Assembly (NCBI GenBank): GCA_963922455.1 | Contig: CAWUIO010000166.1 | Span: 1 to 10,948, forward strand | Source of the DNA: CAWUIO01 sp963922455 | Lineage (GTDB): Bacteria; Bacteroidota; Bacteroidia; Cytophagales; Microscillaceae | Length of the DNA stretch: 10,948 bases | Direction: 5' to 3' | In this document: in pieces, positions 1 to 7,565 of the stretch | How the letters are laid out: every line of letters starts with the position of its first letter | Position numbering within the stretch: the stretch's first letter is position 1 | The notes under the pieces: generated by a model | Told to the model about the DNA's origin: nothing | Seen by the model: only the letters and a program-made list of their open reading frames with translations | Database searches by the model: none | Translations under genes and position numbers: made by a program

Positions 1-90
1 GGTATACGAATTGAAGAAGTACTGGAAACCGGGGGGCAGCCCCTAGGCATTGATGGTGACACCCTAAAGATTACAGACAATGGACTTTAA
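1..90 (+). CDS. 3' end of an unidentified gene (partial)
   Basis: An open frame enters from the left edge in frame 1 and stops at the TAA at 88-90, giving the last 29 residues of a protein (it begins GIRIEEVLETGG and ends KITDNGL). I do not recognise the family; the fragment is too short for a domain call. It is taken as coding because the frame is open to the window edge, the composition is protein-like, and its stop overlaps the ATG of the next gene by 11 nt (80-90), a typical arrangement of translationally coupled genes. It would then share an operon with the sterol-desaturase-like gene. A 19-nt stretch inside it (22-40) recurs inverted at the right end of the window. Confidence 0.5.
   Translation, partial: GIRIEEVLETGGQPLGIDGDTLKITDNGL
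22..40 (+). repeat. Left copy of a 19-nt sequence repeated inverted at the right edge
   Basis: CTGGAAACCGGGGGGCAGC (22-40) is the exact reverse complement of 10908-10926. The match extends imperfectly on the 5' side (GAAGAAG at 13-19, one 1-nt gap). In this copy it lies within the partial gene at 1-90 and encodes LETGGQ. Confidence 0.75.
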
Positions 91-1330
91 CCCGATTATC
101 TTATCCATCCCCCTATTCTTCTTTCTTTTGGGAGTGGAAATATTGGTGGATAATATACAGAAGACCCGCTATTATCGCTGGAACGATGCGATCAGCAATA
201 TTAATATAGGTATTGGACAGCAAACCCTGGGTTTGTTTTTTAAAATCCTGATCCCGATTACAAGCTATGAGTTGATTTACCACCATGGGGCTTTTTTTAA
301 ACAAGAAGTCAATGCGCTTAATTTTGTGATACTTTTTATTGCCTACGACTTCTTATACTATTGGGCCCATCGTATGAGCCACGAGATCAACCTGTTTTGG
401 GGCGGACACGTGGTACATCATCAAAGTGAGGATTATAACCTTTCGGTAGCCCTACGCCAAAGTTGGTTTCAGTTTATCTTTACCACCCCGTTTTATATTC
501 CCCTGGCCCTCCTGGGATACCCTACGGAGATGCTGGTTTGGGTAAGTGCCATCAATTTGACGTACCAATTTTGGATTCACACGGAGTTGATCGATAAAAT
601 GGGATTCTTGGAGTGGTTTATGAATACCCCTTCTCACCATCGGGTACACCACGGACGAAACCCCAAGTATATCGATAAAAATCACGCGGGGGTTTTTATC
701 ATCTGGGATCGCATGTTTGGGACCTTCCAGGTGGAGGAAGAAAGACCTACCTACGGCATCACGACCCCCTTGAATAGTTTTAACCCCATCTGGGCCAATT
801 TTTCTCATTTTAAGCAGGTTTTACACCAAACCCAGCAAACTCAAGGATGGAAAAATAAATGGAAAGTACTCTTTAACAAAACAGGTTGGCGCCCAGCCGA
901 AGAGGGCGGGCCTATCCAGGTACCCGAAGTATCCCGGGATTCGTATCAAAAATACCATTCGCTCACCCCAGGCCCGATCAATTGGTACGCTTTCTTTCAA
1001 TACTTGTTGATAACCGCCGGCACGCTGGCATTTATGCTATCGTATGCCAAACTACCCTGGGACAAGCAAATGATTTCCATCATCTTGATTATTTGGTCCA
1101 TCTGGTTTAACAGTGTCCTTTTTGAAGGAAAAGTCTGGTTAACTTGGTTAGAGCCTGCCCGCTTATTGATTTCGGCAGCTTTGATTGCCTACTTGCTGTG
1201 GCCCTTATCCTCACTTTTTACTATAATCCTTGCAGGAATGTTGCTTCTCTCCCTGACTTGGTTTTGGGGCCTAAAGCCCTATTTTCCAAAAATTCAAGTA
1301 GTAGGTCCTCCTGATGTAGTAAGGGCATAG
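80..1330 (+). CDS. Sterol desaturase / fatty acid hydroxylase family protein, alkylglycerol-monooxygenase-like
   Basis: A 416-residue integral membrane di-iron oxygenase of the fatty acid hydroxylase superfamily. The histidine clusters expected to hold the iron pair are visible: HRMSH at 97-101, HVVHH at 110-114, H167 in an FWIHTE context, and HHRVHH at 186-191, followed by the conserved GRNPKYIDKNHAG stretch (192-204) and an IIWDRMFGTF motif (207-216). This last block closely resembles animal alkylglycerol monooxygenase (TMEM195), which cleaves ether lipids, so a role in ether-lipid or other lipid hydroxylation is inferred; the substrate is unknown. Hydrophobic segments lie at about 5-23, 40-62, 78-95, 130-165 and, beyond the catalytic core, 303-400, where a C-terminal bundle of four or so helices is added. 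The ATG at 80 is chosen because it overlaps the upstream stop. Its codon use does not stand out from its neighbours. Confidence 0.9.
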   Translation: MDFNPIILSIPLFFFLLGVEILVDNIQKTRYYRWNDAISNINIGIGQQTLGLFFKILIPITSYELIYHHGAFFKQEVNALNFVILFIAYDFLYYWAHRMSHEINLFWGGHVVHHQSEDYNLSVALRQSWFQFIFTTPFYIPLALLGYPTEMLVWVSAINLTYQFWIHTELIDKMGFLEWFMNTPSHHRVHHGRNPKYIDKNHAGVFIIWDRMFGTFQVEEERPTYGITTPLNSFNPIWANFSHFKQVLHQTQQTQGWKNKWKVLFNKTGWRPAEEGGPIQVPEVSRDSYQKYHSLTPGPINWYAFFQYLLITAGTLAFMLSYAKLPWDKQMISIILIIWSIWFNSVLFEGKVWLTWLEPARLLISAALIAYLLWPLSSLFTIILAGMLLLSLTWFWGLKPYFPKIQVVGPPDVVRA

Positions 1331-1553
1331 CCTATCTGCCTTTTCTCCTTTCTGTTGATTTTGCCAAGTCTTGACCAAAGCCTTGGCGTGGATAATTGCG
1401 CCCTAAAAAACATAAACCCAAAATCAAATCCTCAAAAAACCTCCCCAAAAGCTTTATTCACAAGGAATAAAGCTTAAAATTAGCAATAGTCTTGTAGATA
1501 GAAGTTTTTACAAAACATAAAATAACATAGTTCTTTACTTAATCTAGTTCACT
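1331..1553. other. 223-nt gap with two inverted repeats, no gene
   Basis: No convincing coding sequence. The first 70 nt hold a weak GCCAAG/CTTGGC pair (1363-1368 and 1382-1387) without a T-tract, so no clear terminator is seen for the preceding gene. From about 1400 on, the sequence is very A-rich, as expected for a Bacteroidota promoter and leader region, but I could not find a convincing TTG / TAnnTTTG promoter pair. The two perfect inverted repeats are listed separately. Confidence 0.6.
1449..1475. repeat. Perfect 11-bp inverted repeat (hairpin or operator)
   Basis: AAGCTTTATTC (1449-1459) and GAATAAAGCTT (1465-1475) are exact reverse complements around a 5-nt loop (ACAAG). No T-run follows on the plus strand, so it is a poor plus-strand terminator; on the minus strand four T's follow. 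Lying about 80 nt before the large secreted protein, it could be a regulator binding site or an mRNA leader hairpin. The repeat is seen directly; the role is open. Confidence 0.6.
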
Positions 1554-1559
1554 ATGTTA
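1523..1559 (+). promoter_or_regulatory. Inverted repeat enclosing the start codon of the large secreted protein
   Basis: TAACATAGT (1523-1531) and ACTATGTTA (1551-1559) are perfect 9-nt reverse complements separated by 19 nt. The 3' arm contains the ATG at 1554-1556, so in the mRNA the start codon would sit inside an AU-rich stem. This could lower initiation, or the dyad could act at DNA level as an operator. The pairing is seen; regulation is inferred. Confidence 0.4.
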
Positions 1560-4500
1560 CAAACAATCTTTTCTAATGCAAGATGGTCTAAGCAAAATAG
1601 GGTATGCCTATTTCAAGATTTCAGGAGGAGTATTCTCCTGGGACTTTTCCTTACACTCTTAACGCAACAGGCCATGGCCGGGGGCGGGTCAATAGTAGCC
1701 GCGCCCCCCAACCCCTTCGGGATTCGGGCTTTGATTAACTTCACGATTAACTTTCGTTATGTACCGACAGATAACGATCTGCAAAGGGCTAGACAGGCCA
1801 TTGAAGATGCCAATGACATCATTTGTGATGCTACCGATGGGCAAATGGTCTTCGGACTCGTGACGATCACTGGAGGTTCGGTAAACGAATCGCAGGCCGA
1901 CGTTTGGATATACCCCCAAAATGGACGTTCAAACACCTCCCTCTGCAATCTTGATGCGGATGGGGCCCACATCAACTTGTTTAATGACGATATAAACGGC
2001 AGGGTACTGGCCCACGAATTGGGGCACCTCGCCTTGTGCCTCGGAGATGAGTATGGCGAGCAGTGCCGCAACAGCCAGGGTTGTGGCTTAGGCCCGGCCT
2101 TTGAGTCTGGCACTACCGATGCCCAAAATAATACCCTGATGCAAAGCACCGTCCAAACCGAATTTACGGTTCCGATCAATCACGATCCGGTCCGGGGAGA
2201 TGCCATCCCCTGCCCTAGTCCTGCCTGCGAAGCCTTGATGGATATGGAATGTAATTCTAATTTTTACTGCCCGGGTTATAACACCACCACAATGCGCTAC
2301 GAAAGCTCCCACCACTCGCTCATCTACAGTGGGCTATCAGAATGGGAGGTCTTGGTAAATACATTTGCTGAGTTTGGTATCACAGCTCCGGCGGGACTTC
2401 CCGAAGCCGCCCAACCCGGCAATTGTGATGCTTATTTGATCATAGATGAACAAATCGAGGGCTCAGACTTGGTGGCCTTGATTATAGACCGCTCGGGCAG
2501 TATGACTATCGAGGATGCTCCCAATCCGGATTTTGGGGTTAGTGGAGATGTAAGCCGATTAGAATATGCCAAAGCTGCGGGAAGAGCCTTTATTGATTTG
2601 AATACGACCAATAACATCGACTTAGCCATTGTATCTTTTAATCAGGATGCTACGGTAGTACGGTCTTTGGAAACGCTCTTGCCTAGCAATGCCAATGACT
2701 TTAAAGACGATTTAAACGCCATCAATGCCGGAGGGTTTACCGCCATACAGGATGGACTCCTGCAAGGGGGCTTTCAAGTGATTTCGAGCTTAGACTCGGC
2801 TAACAACCCCACAATGTTCTTGCTTTCCGACGGGGAAAATACGGCACCTCCCAATAATGAAGTGGTCGTGTCCGCCTCAGGGTTTTTGCAGGAAAATAAT
2901 ATTAAAGTCTTTACGATTCCGGTGGGGAATGGTGCCGACATTCCTCTCTTGACCGATATTGCCGGCGAAACCGGAGGGGAAATTCTGGAAGCTCAAACCG
3001 GCGATGAACTGCCTCCTATTTATGTGGAGCTTTCGGCCAAACATCAAGGGCATAGCTTGATCTTGGAACGGACGAAATTTGCCGTAGCGGCCGATATCAA
3101 CATCCCGGGCGACCCAATTGCTGACCCCCAATTGCCCCTGTCTGAAAGCTTTTTCTTTGACGTTGAAGAAAATGCGGGAGAAATAACCATTTTCTTGTCA
3201 TCTAGTAATACCAATCCCGAGGAATGGTTTCCCACCTTTGAGCTTCTATCTCCTGATACGACTATATTTCGCCCTTTTGATAACAATATCGTTTTAATTC
3301 AGGATGTATACTATTGGATTGTTCGTATCAACGCTCCTACCCAGGGTTTGTGGCGCATGAACATTAGTTCGCAAACGGCTTCCTTCAATACCTTTGGGCA
3401 CGTACTGGCTTATACTACGAACCCCTCTCCTGAACTGATGATCGATGCCCAGCCCAAAGTTGCCCGGGAAAGTGATGTGGTAGAAATCACGGCCACGGCA
3501 AGTTTTGTAGCCGACTTAGCGGGCGATGGAGTTAATTTTTCGGGTAATGTGATTCGTCCGGATGGCTCGATTGTGCCTATTTCGTTTGACTATAACCAGC
3601 CTTTACAAACGACTTTAGCTACGTTTAATCAATACAATGGCCGAGGGGTTTACCAGGTGCTTGTCCGGGCTGAAGTGGATGCGGCGAGTACACTTATTCC
3701 CGGAGAAATCATATTTGAGGGTCCCGAAGACCCGGGTATTGTGGTTGAGCCATTCACCCGGGTAGCCCGTACTAGCTTTTATCTGGATGTGCCCGGCTTC
3801 CCCGAACTAGAGAATGATGATTGCGATGGGGATAGTCTATCCAATGGTTTTGAAGACCAATTTCCTGAAGATATAGATGGCGATGGCATTCCGAACCGCT
3901 GTGATGAAGATTCGGATGGCGATGATGTGCCTGATTCTGAAGAATCAACCGAGGATTTAAACAATAATGGTATCATTGAGATATACGATCCGAGTTTCCC
4001 GAATCCCCAAACCTGTCCGGAATCCTCAAATTCTATTCAAATAGAAATAGACACCATCATCCGGCCAGATTGTGAAGCCAAAAATGGTTTGATTAAAATT
4101 AAAGTAAGTGGGGGGCAAGCGCCTTATCAATACGTCTGGAATTTTGATAGAAGTTTGAATGGCCCTACAGCTTCCAACTTAGCGGCCAATGTGTATTTTG
4201 TGACGGTAATAGATACCAATGGTTGCGAACGAACCCGCGCCTTTAATCTACAAGCCTTGTGTTTTCCAGTGGACAATTCGGCCACGGCTACGGTAAAATG
4301 TCCGGGAAAAGCCCCTCAATCTTGCCACTTCCCCGTAACGGTTTGTGTGGATATGCGCAATGCGCCCGCCCCAGATACCCTTTTGGGCAGCTTTACGGCT
4401 CGTCTCAAGTGGGACCCCAGTTTGTATGAATTTGCCGGCTCCCCTGAACTACTTTCGGGATACACAGGCATAGTGAATGTAGATGAGGTACATGGCTCTA

Positions 4501-5669
4501 TCTTATTCAATGGAGCGCGCTTTGATGGTCAAGGAGGGCTCATAGATATTTTTCGGGCCCACTTTAAAGCTATAGGCCCGGTGGGAAGTAGCGCACCTTT
4601 TGAAGTGGAATTTGAAGCTGCCGCCGCTGCGTATAGCTTCCGTGACTTACTGGCCCAACTCTTTGTTGGCGTATGTAGGGTAGAGATTAGCAAGCCCGGT
4701 TTATTAGGTGATGTAAATGACGATGGTCTCGTCAATTCTACCGATGCCTTAATCCTCATGTCATTTGATGTAGGCTTGCCTATTCCCTTGGCCGCTCAAA
4801 ACCGCATCGCCGAAGCGTTTGGAGATGTGAATGACGATGGTAATACCAATACCACCGATGCCTTGATTATCCTAAGCTTTGATGCCGGAATACCGGTACC
4901 TTATCCTATTGGTGAGCCTTTCTGTCCCGGAACAGTTAAGACAAAAACGAGCGCTCAATCGGTTCTAAAATCTACGGAGCCAAGTGTACACATTACGGCA
5001 AACCGTCAAAATGAAGACCGACTGAAAGGTACTTTTGAGGTGCCTGTGTATGTAGATATGAGCCAAATAGATGAATCCCTAGGGAGTTATTCGGCCCAGA
5101 TAGCATGGAATACCGAGCACCTTTCTTTACTTAGCTATGAGGGGGGAAGTTCTCAAGGCTTTGAAAACCCACTAGTTAATGAAACTCAAATCGAGGAAGG
5201 TCTCCTTAAAATGGCTCATGCCCATGTAGAGGGGGGCAAAGGCCTGATTCATCTTTTCACCTTAACGTTTAAAGCCCTTCAGGAACCCAAAGATGAAGAC
5301 TTCAGCCTCAGCTTCCATAACATGGCTTCTTCTAAGACCTTTGTCAATTTGCTGCCCGAAACCTCGGTCAAGGAAAGCCTAAGTTCTCGAGAAGATAGCC
5401 ATCCTTTAGATGTATATCCTAACCCATTTGCCCAATCTACCGAAGTGAGCTTCTTCCTCGATCAGGAAATGCCGGTAAAAGTGCTCATCTATGATTTACA
5501 AGGTGAATTGGTTCGTGTATTAAGTCAGGAGTCTATTCCGGAAGGAAGACATACGCTTGAGTGGGATGGAAAAGACGAACAAGGAAATGGCTTATCGGCT
5601 GGTTTGTACATTGTACAGCTAAGAACGCCTTACAGTCAAGAGCAATGTAAGATTGTTTTAAGTAAGTAA
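1554..5669 (+). CDS. Large T9SS-secreted CLCA-like zincin/VWA protein with cohesin-dockerin-cohesin region
   Basis: A 1371-residue secreted multidomain protein. A signal peptide (long n-region, hydrophobic core about 26-38, likely cut after AMA at 40-42) precedes a metalloprotease-like domain with HELGH at 154-158 and DEY at 165-167. That spacing matches the HEWAH...DEY motif of CLCA proteins. A Cys-rich stretch follows (C162-C239). The von Willebrand A domain (about 305-490) has a full MIDAS: D312, S314, S316, T396, D426. A beta-rich region (500-745) recalls the CLCA region after VWA. Next come acidic Ca-binding DxDGDG-type repeats (756-809), a SprB-like repeat (840-898), a cohesin-like domain (about 909-1028), a dockerin with two GDVNDDG loops (1052 and 1090), a second cohesin-like domain (about 1144-1262) and a T9SS type A sorting domain (about 1285-1371; YPNPF at 1288-1292, GLYIVQL at 1350-1356). 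It is probably exported and surface-anchored or released. Whether it cleaves other proteins or only itself is unknown. No other ATG precedes the signal core. Confidence 0.88.
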   Translation: MLQTIFSNARWSKQNRVCLFQDFRRSILLGLFLTLLTQQAMAGGGSIVAAPPNPFGIRALINFTINFRYVPTDNDLQRARQAIEDANDIICDATDGQMVFGLVTITGGSVNESQADVWIYPQNGRSNTSLCNLDADGAHINLFNDDINGRVLAHELGHLALCLGDEYGEQCRNSQGCGLGPAFESGTTDAQNNTLMQSTVQTEFTVPINHDPVRGDAIPCPSPACEALMDMECNSNFYCPGYNTTTMRYESSHHSLIYSGLSEWEVLVNTFAEFGITAPAGLPEAAQPGNCDAYLIIDEQIEGSDLVALIIDRSGSMTIEDAPNPDFGVSGDVSRLEYAKAAGRAFIDLNTTNNIDLAIVSFNQDATVVRSLETLLPSNANDFKDDLNAINAGGFTAIQDGLLQGGFQVISSLDSANNPTMFLLSDGENTAPPNNEVVVSASGFLQENNIKVFTIPVGNGADIPLLTDIAGETGGEILEAQTGDELPPIYVELSAKHQGHSLILERTKFAVAADINIPGDPIADPQLPLSESFFFDVEENAGEITIFLSSSNTNPEEWFPTFELLSPDTTIFRPFDNNIVLIQDVYYWIVRINAPTQGLWRMNISSQTASFNTFGHVLAYTTNPSPELMIDAQPKVARESDVVEITATASFVADLAGDGVNFSGNVIRPDGSIVPISFDYNQPLQTTLATFNQYNGRGVYQVLVRAEVDAASTLIPGEIIFEGPEDPGIVVEPFTRVARTSFYLDVPGFPELENDDCDGDSLSNGFEDQFPEDIDGDGIPNRCDEDSDGDDVPDSEESTEDLNNNGIIEIYDPSFPNPQTCPESSNSIQIEIDTIIRPDCEAKNGLIKIKVSGGQAPYQYVWNFDRSLNGPTASNLAANVYFVTVIDTNGCERTRAFNLQALCFPVDNSATATVKCPGKAPQSCHFPVTVCVDMRNAPAPDTLLGSFTARLKWDPSLYEFAGSPELLSGYTGIVNVDEVHGSILFNGARFDGQGGLIDIFRAHFKAIGPVGSSAPFEVEFEAAAAAYSFRDLLAQLFVGVCRVEISKPGLLGDVNDDGLVNSTDALILMSFDVGLPIPLAAQNRIAEAFGDVNDDGNTNTTDALIILSFDAGIPVPYPIGEPFCPGTVKTKTSAQSVLKSTEPSVHITANRQNEDRLKGTFEVPVYVDMSQIDESLGSYSAQIAWNTEHLSLLSYEGGSSQGFENPLVNETQIEEGLLKMAHAHVEGGKGLIHLFTLTFKALQEPKDEDFSLSFHNMASSKTFVNLLPETSVKESLSSREDSHPLDVYPNPFAQSTEVSFFLDQEMPVKVLIYDLQGELVRVLSQESIPEGRHTLEWDGKDEQGNGLSAGLYIVQLRTPYSQEQCKIVLSK

Positions 5670-5707
5670 GTTTGTAAAGGTCGCTTCTCATGAAGAAGTG
5701 AACCTGT

Positions 5708-5740
5708 AAAATCCTTCTGGGGCTCCCAGGGGGATTTTTT
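5708..5740 (+). terminator. Intrinsic terminator of the large secreted protein gene
   Basis: A 14-bp stem (5708-5721 with 5725-5738, two G-U pairs) closes on a 3-nt loop (GCT) and ends in six T's plus a further CTTT. It starts 38 nt after the stop codon. The 5' arm begins AAAATCC, so the stem is partly usable on the minus strand too, but no minus gene ends here. Confidence 0.9.
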
Positions 5741-5830
5741 CTTTAGGAATTGCAAGTTTTTTTACAAAAAGCCTCATTTAATGGGATAATCTTTATAGAA
5801 TACGGGCGGATTAAAATTTTCTAGATTGAA

Positions 5831-5852
5831 TATACGTTACATAAATCGTATA
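5831..5852. promoter_or_regulatory. Short dyad upstream of the SYLF gene
   Basis: TATACG (5831-5836) and CGTATA (5847-5852) are reverse complements with centres 16 nt apart, inside an AT-rich leader, 18 nt before the ATG at 5870. It could be an operator or part of the promoter. In AT-rich DNA a 6-bp dyad is not rare, so this is a weak call. Confidence 0.25.
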
Positions 5853-5869
5853 AAAACAATAAAATCACC

Positions 5870-6556
5870 ATGACAAACTACTGGAAAATTATTCTCAGCC
5901 TAAGCCTTTGTATATTTCTCTCGATTAGCTTGGCTTATGCCCAAAAAAATAAGGAAAATGACCGGATCATTAAAGCCATTGATGTCCTAGACGATTTGAG
6001 CAAAGCCCCCGAAGAGGGTATTCCCCCGGCTCTTCTACACCAAGCAGAAGCCCTGGCTATTTTCCCCCACGTTATCAAAGGGGGCCTAATCGTAGGAGGC
6101 CGTCACGGAAAAGGGATTGTGATGGTACGGGAAGCTGACGGGAGTTGGAGCAATCCGGCCTTTTTAAATATAAGTGGAGGCAGTATCGGATTACAAATCG
6201 GAGGGCAATCATCCGATATTGTTTTGGTGTTCCGGGACCGCAAGACTATCGAGCGTATTGGTAATGGAGACTTCACTCTGGGAGCCGATGCCGCTATTGC
6301 TGCCGGGCCAGCCGGAAGAGAGGTGGGAGCCAGTACAAACTATAAATTCCAAGCCGAAGTTTACTCCTACGCCCGAAGCCGTGGGCTATTTGCCGGATTG
6401 AGCTTGGAAGGTTCATCCATCAAAATAAATGAAAAATCCAACTGGGCCTTTTACGAGGATACTTCCTTAACTTTGGAAGATATTTTTGCCAAAAGAGGTT
6501 CAGCGACCAAAGAAATCAAGGGCTTGCACACCCGCCTACAAAAGATGGAAAATTAG
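5870..6556 (+). CDS. Secreted SYLF (Ysc84) domain lipid-binding protein
   Basis: A 228-residue protein with a signal peptide (hydrophobic core 7-21, likely cut after AYA at 22-24) and, filling the rest, a SYLF/Ysc84 domain (about 30-212). Family marks are visible: an N-terminal helix with ALAIFPHVIKGGLIVGGRHGKG (61-82, typical of the family), then a glycine-rich SGGSIGLQIGGQ (102-113), DIVLVF (116-121), and YSYARSRGLFAGLSLEGS (165-182), close to the residues that name the family. Eukaryotic SYLF domains bind phosphoinositides; bacterial members are periplasmic or outer-membrane-associated with no settled function, so lipid or membrane binding is inferred from family only. The length is normal for a bacterial member. 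It is monocistronic, between an upstream terminator (5708-5740) and a hairpin shared with the convergent gene. The leader before the ATG is A-rich without a Shine-Dalgarno site. Confidence 0.92.
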   Translation: MTNYWKIILSLSLCIFLSISLAYAQKNKENDRIIKAIDVLDDLSKAPEEGIPPALLHQAEALAIFPHVIKGGLIVGGRHGKGIVMVREADGSWSNPAFLNISGGSIGLQIGGQSSDIVLVFRDRKTIERIGNGDFTLGADAAIAAGPAGREVGASTNYKFQAEVYSYARSRGLFAGLSLEGSSIKINEKSNWAFYEDTSLTLEDIFAKRGSATKEIKGLHTRLQKMEN

Positions 6557-6575
6557 CCAACATATAGTATTTCAA

Positions 6576-6606
6576 ACAAACCCGCCGGGTTCCTCGGCGG
6601 GTTTGT
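6576..6606. terminator. Bidirectional terminator between convergent genes
   Basis: A perfect 12-bp stem, mainly CAAACCCGCCG (6577-6587) with CGGCGGGTTTG (6595-6605), extended by the A-T pair 6576/6606, around a 7-nt loop. T's lie inside the 3' arm on both strands (GGGTTTGT; on the minus strand GGGTTTGTTTG). It sits 20 nt after the SYLF stop and 33 nt after the end of the minus-strand enzyme gene, so it probably ends both transcripts. Confidence 0.8.
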
Positions 6607-6638
6607 GAGGAATATCCCAAAATGAGCAAAATTTGCCC

Positions 6639-7565
6639 TTAATCCCGGTAAAGATTACCACCCAAGTATTTCAGTCCGGTATCGCAGGCAACTGTTACCA
6701 CGGTATGGCCTTTGCCAAGCTCCTCAGCAATTTGCAAGGCCCCCAAAACATTCAATCCGGTAGACGTGCCGGCAAAAATACCTTCTTCCTTCGCTAGTCT
6801 TCGGGCAATCTCCCTTCCTTCCGTTTCCTGGACAGCCCGGGCCTCATTATAAAATTCCTTTTCCAAAAGTGGGGGTACAAACCCGACGCCTACCCCCTCT
6901 ACGGTATGAGAACCAGCTTCTCCCCCAGACAGGATGGCTGAAGTTGCGGGCTCAAATGCTATTATTTGGATACCAGGATCAGACTGGCGCAGGTTTTTGG
7001 CTACTCCCATCAACATGCCCGCAGTACCCACGGCCGCACAAAATACATCTATTTTGTGGTCAAGTTGTTCCCTTAGCTCTAAGCCAATTTTCTCATAACC
7101 TACCAGTTCATCCGTATTGTGAAACTGATTGGTGTAATACGCATTGCCCGTTTGGGCCATTTCTCGGGCTTTACGCATCATGCTAGGCAGTAGAGTTGGC
7201 GTTATTTTACCTTCAGGGCTTATCACAAGATCCAAATCGGCCCCAAAAGCCCGCATGGTATTCAACTTTTCCTCGGCATAGGCATTGGAAGAAATTACTC
7301 TAAAGGGATAGCCTTTTACGGCACAGATCATGGCTAGGGAGGAGCCGGTGCTTCCTCCGGTACATTCTACCACGCTCATCCCTGGGCGTAAATCGCCTCG
7401 TTTTTCGGCCTCCTCAATCATAGCCAAAGCCATGCGATCTTTATAGGAGCCTGTAGGATTAAAGTATTCTAATTTGACGAAAACATCGGCGCTATCTGGC
7501 GGCGCAAGCTTATTCAATTTTACCAAGGGTGTATTCCCGATGGTTTGGAGTATAGTTTGGTTCAT
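6639..7565 (-). CDS. PLP-dependent cysteine synthase family protein
   Basis: A 308-residue fold-type II PLP enzyme of the O-acetylserine sulfhydrylase / cystathionine beta-synthase family. It is cytosolic (no signal peptide) and of usual length. The start IGNTPLVKL (9-17) is typical; K42 in NPTGSYKDR (36-44) is the PLP-binding lysine. The substrate loop reads TGGSTG (69-74) in place of the usual TSGNTG, the QF..N motif is QFHN (147-150), the phosphate loop is GTAGM (180-184) instead of GTGGT, and the C-terminal motifs GTSTG (266-270) and DTGLKYLGG (295-303) are present. It probably carries out beta-replacement or beta-elimination on a serine or cysteine derivative. Because of the loop changes I do not assign cysK or cysM; cysteine synthesis is the default guess. 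It is a single gene, convergent with the SYLF gene, with a 474-nt non-coding region on its 5' side. Confidence 0.88.
   Translation of the reverse strand: MNQTILQTIGNTPLVKLNKLAPPDSADVFVKLEYFNPTGSYKDRMALAMIEEAEKRGDLRPGMSVVECTGGSTGSSLAMICAVKGYPFRVISSNAYAEEKLNTMRAFGADLDLVISPEGKITPTLLPSMMRKAREMAQTGNAYYTNQFHNTDELVGYEKIGLELREQLDHKIDVFCAAVGTAGMLMGVAKNLRQSDPGIQIIAFEPATSAILSGGEAGSHTVEGVGVGFVPPLLEKEFYNEARAVQETEGREIARRLAKEEGIFAGTSTGLNVLGALQIAEELGKGHTVVTVACDTGLKYLGGNLYRD

Noticed and set aside
452..808. 118-codon minus-strand open frame
   Set aside because: It lies inside the sterol-desaturase-like gene, whose His motifs are intact; the composition is that of an antisense shadow.
1363..1402. Possible terminator after the sterol-desaturase-like gene
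   Set aside because: Only short 4-6 bp stems (GCCAAG/CTTGGC, GGCG/CGCC) without a T-tract; too weak to call.
1757..2179. 140-codon minus-strand open frame
   Set aside because: It is antisense to the metalloprotease domain with its clear HELGH motif; it has no recognisable protein feature.
4707..4880. Direct DNA repeat within the large gene
   Set aside because: The two similar segments are simply the two calcium-binding loops of one dockerin domain, not a mobile or regulatory repeat.
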